From NCBI GenBank assembly GCA_026225415.1, contig JAMFSS010000001.1:301081-365080 (forward strand): 64,000 nt of DNA, read 5' to 3'. Within the stretch, counting starts at the first letter, position 1; each line of letters begins with the position of its first letter. The notes under the pieces are model-generated. The model was not told the DNA's origin. It saw nothing but the letters and a program-made list of their open reading frames with translations, and did not search any database. The DNA is from Alphaproteobacteria bacterium. Its GTDB lineage: Bacteria > Pseudomonadota > Alphaproteobacteria > UBA9219. Position numbers and translations under genes: made by a program. Shown piece after piece: positions 63,373-64,000 of this stretch.

Positions 63373-64000
63373 ATGACAATCAGCAGCATCAGCCTTCTTA
63401 CCCCTTCGCAAATCTCACTTATATCGACAATCGATATTGCCGGCCTCACGACAACGGACATCGCGCCCCTTACCTCCGCGCAAATCGGCGGCCTAACAGC
63501 CGCCCAAATACAATATCTTTCAACGCTTGACCTTCAGGCGCTTACCAGCAACCAGGTTTTGGGTCTTACAACAAAGGCCATTGCAGCGCTTACTTCCAGC
63601 AATTTTGTTTTTGATGCCACGCAATTATCCGTATTCAGCACCAGCCAAATTGACTCCATCACAACCGCGGCGCTGCAATCGATCAGCACGACCCAATTCA
63701 GCGGCCTGACCGTCAGCCAAATCGGCATTTTAACGTCAACGCAGGTGCAATCTTTAACCACGCTTCAGGTTAACGGTTTGTCGACCACCCAAGTCAGCGG
63801 CCTAAAGACAACCCAGGTTTCGCTTTTATTAACCAGCCAAATCTCGGTCCTGACAACTTTGCAGCTGCAAACACTGACGACGCTGCAGCTGACATCGCTG
63901 ACGACGTTGCAGGTGGCGAGCCTGAGCACGTTGCAGGTGGCGGGGCTGAACACGACGCAGGTGGCGGCCTTGACGGTGACGCAGATCAAGGCGTTGACGA
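63373..64000 (+). CDS. Octapeptide-repeat Thr/Ser-rich protein, 3' end beyond window
   Basis: Open from the ATG to the window edge (209 codons and continuing). After a short start (MTISSISLLTPSQIS) nearly the whole sequence consists of eight-residue units of the form L-T/S-T-x-Q-V/I-x-x, for example LTTLQVNG, LSTTQVSG, LTTLQVAS, LNTTQVAA. Regular Leu, Gln and Val positions suggest a stacked solenoid. There is no Cys and almost no charge. Units become more uniform and GC-rich toward the edge, as in recently expanded tandem repeats. No cleavable signal peptide is evident. Function is unknown; a large surface or filament protein is likely. Confidence 0.85.
   Translation, partial: MTISSISLLTPSQISLISTIDIAGLTTTDIAPLTSAQIGGLTAAQIQYLSTLDLQALTSNQVLGLTTKAIAALTSSNFVFDATQLSVFSTSQIDSITTAALQSISTTQFSGLTVSQIGILTSTQVQSLTTLQVNGLSTTQVSGLKTTQVSLLLTSQISVLTTLQLQTLTTLQLTSLTTLQVASLSTLQVAGLNTTQVAALTVTQIKALT

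Overview
The window looks like a chromosomal segment of a free-living alphaproteobacterium, with base composition close to balanced by eye. The evidence is: a GcrA cell-cycle regulator, which is essentially confined to this class; GANTC sites in its upstream region; an exact TTAA-N7-TTAA CtrA-type box before the last gene; an hpnCDE squalene/hopanoid block; and a ppiD-trpE-trpG-trpD-trpC neighbourhood of alphaproteobacterial type. The order or family cannot be fixed from sequence reading alone. An archaeal/eukaryotic-type ProRS and an S10-spc cluster that stops after rplO (no secY) suggest a lineage away from the best-studied orders.

Layout. 0-10 kb: obgE, rpmA and rplU on the minus strand, a GT2 glycosyltransferase, tRNA-Arg, a group of small envelope proteins (three lipoproteins, one apparently starting at CTG, and a multi-pass membrane protein), tRNA-Gly, apaG, an AT-rich gene broken by an in-frame stop, and polA with a palindromic insert in its linker. 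10-24.2 kb: one long translation cluster, rpsL-rpsG-fusA-tuf followed by rpsJ to rplO, closed by a strong terminator. 24.2-32.7 kb: an orphan gene behind an 11-C tract, the trp genes (trpE separated from trpGDC by an oppositely oriented polysaccharide deacetylase gene), a PpiD-type chaperone and tpiA. 32.7-38.8 kb: two related orphan proteins, tRNA-Met, a CDP-glycerol-type transferase, parE and a RelA/SpoT-like HD protein. 38.8-50.5 kb: a DnaA-box/GANTC-rich intergenic region, gcrA, an alpha/beta hydrolase, hpnCDE, ornithine cyclodeaminase with a CsaA-like protein, proS, a GIY-YIG gene fitted between proS and lolC, lolD and a PIN protein. 50.6-54 kb: gyrA, a small orphan and tRNA-Lys.

54-64 kb is the accessory and most interesting part. 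It holds a surface-carbohydrate/glycosylation island: a SPINDLY-type O-GlcNAc transferase with TPRs, a HAD phosphatase, a nucleotidyltransferase-kinase fusion, a GT-like protein, a methyltransferase, two tandem paralogous GT-like proteins and a GT4. It is followed by a Thr/Ser-rich octapeptide-repeat protein that runs off the window. A GT41 enzyme close to a hydroxyl-rich repeat protein suggests, as inference only, a CtrA-controlled glycosylated surface protein system.

No CRISPR array, complete insertion sequence, prophage or rRNA operon was seen.
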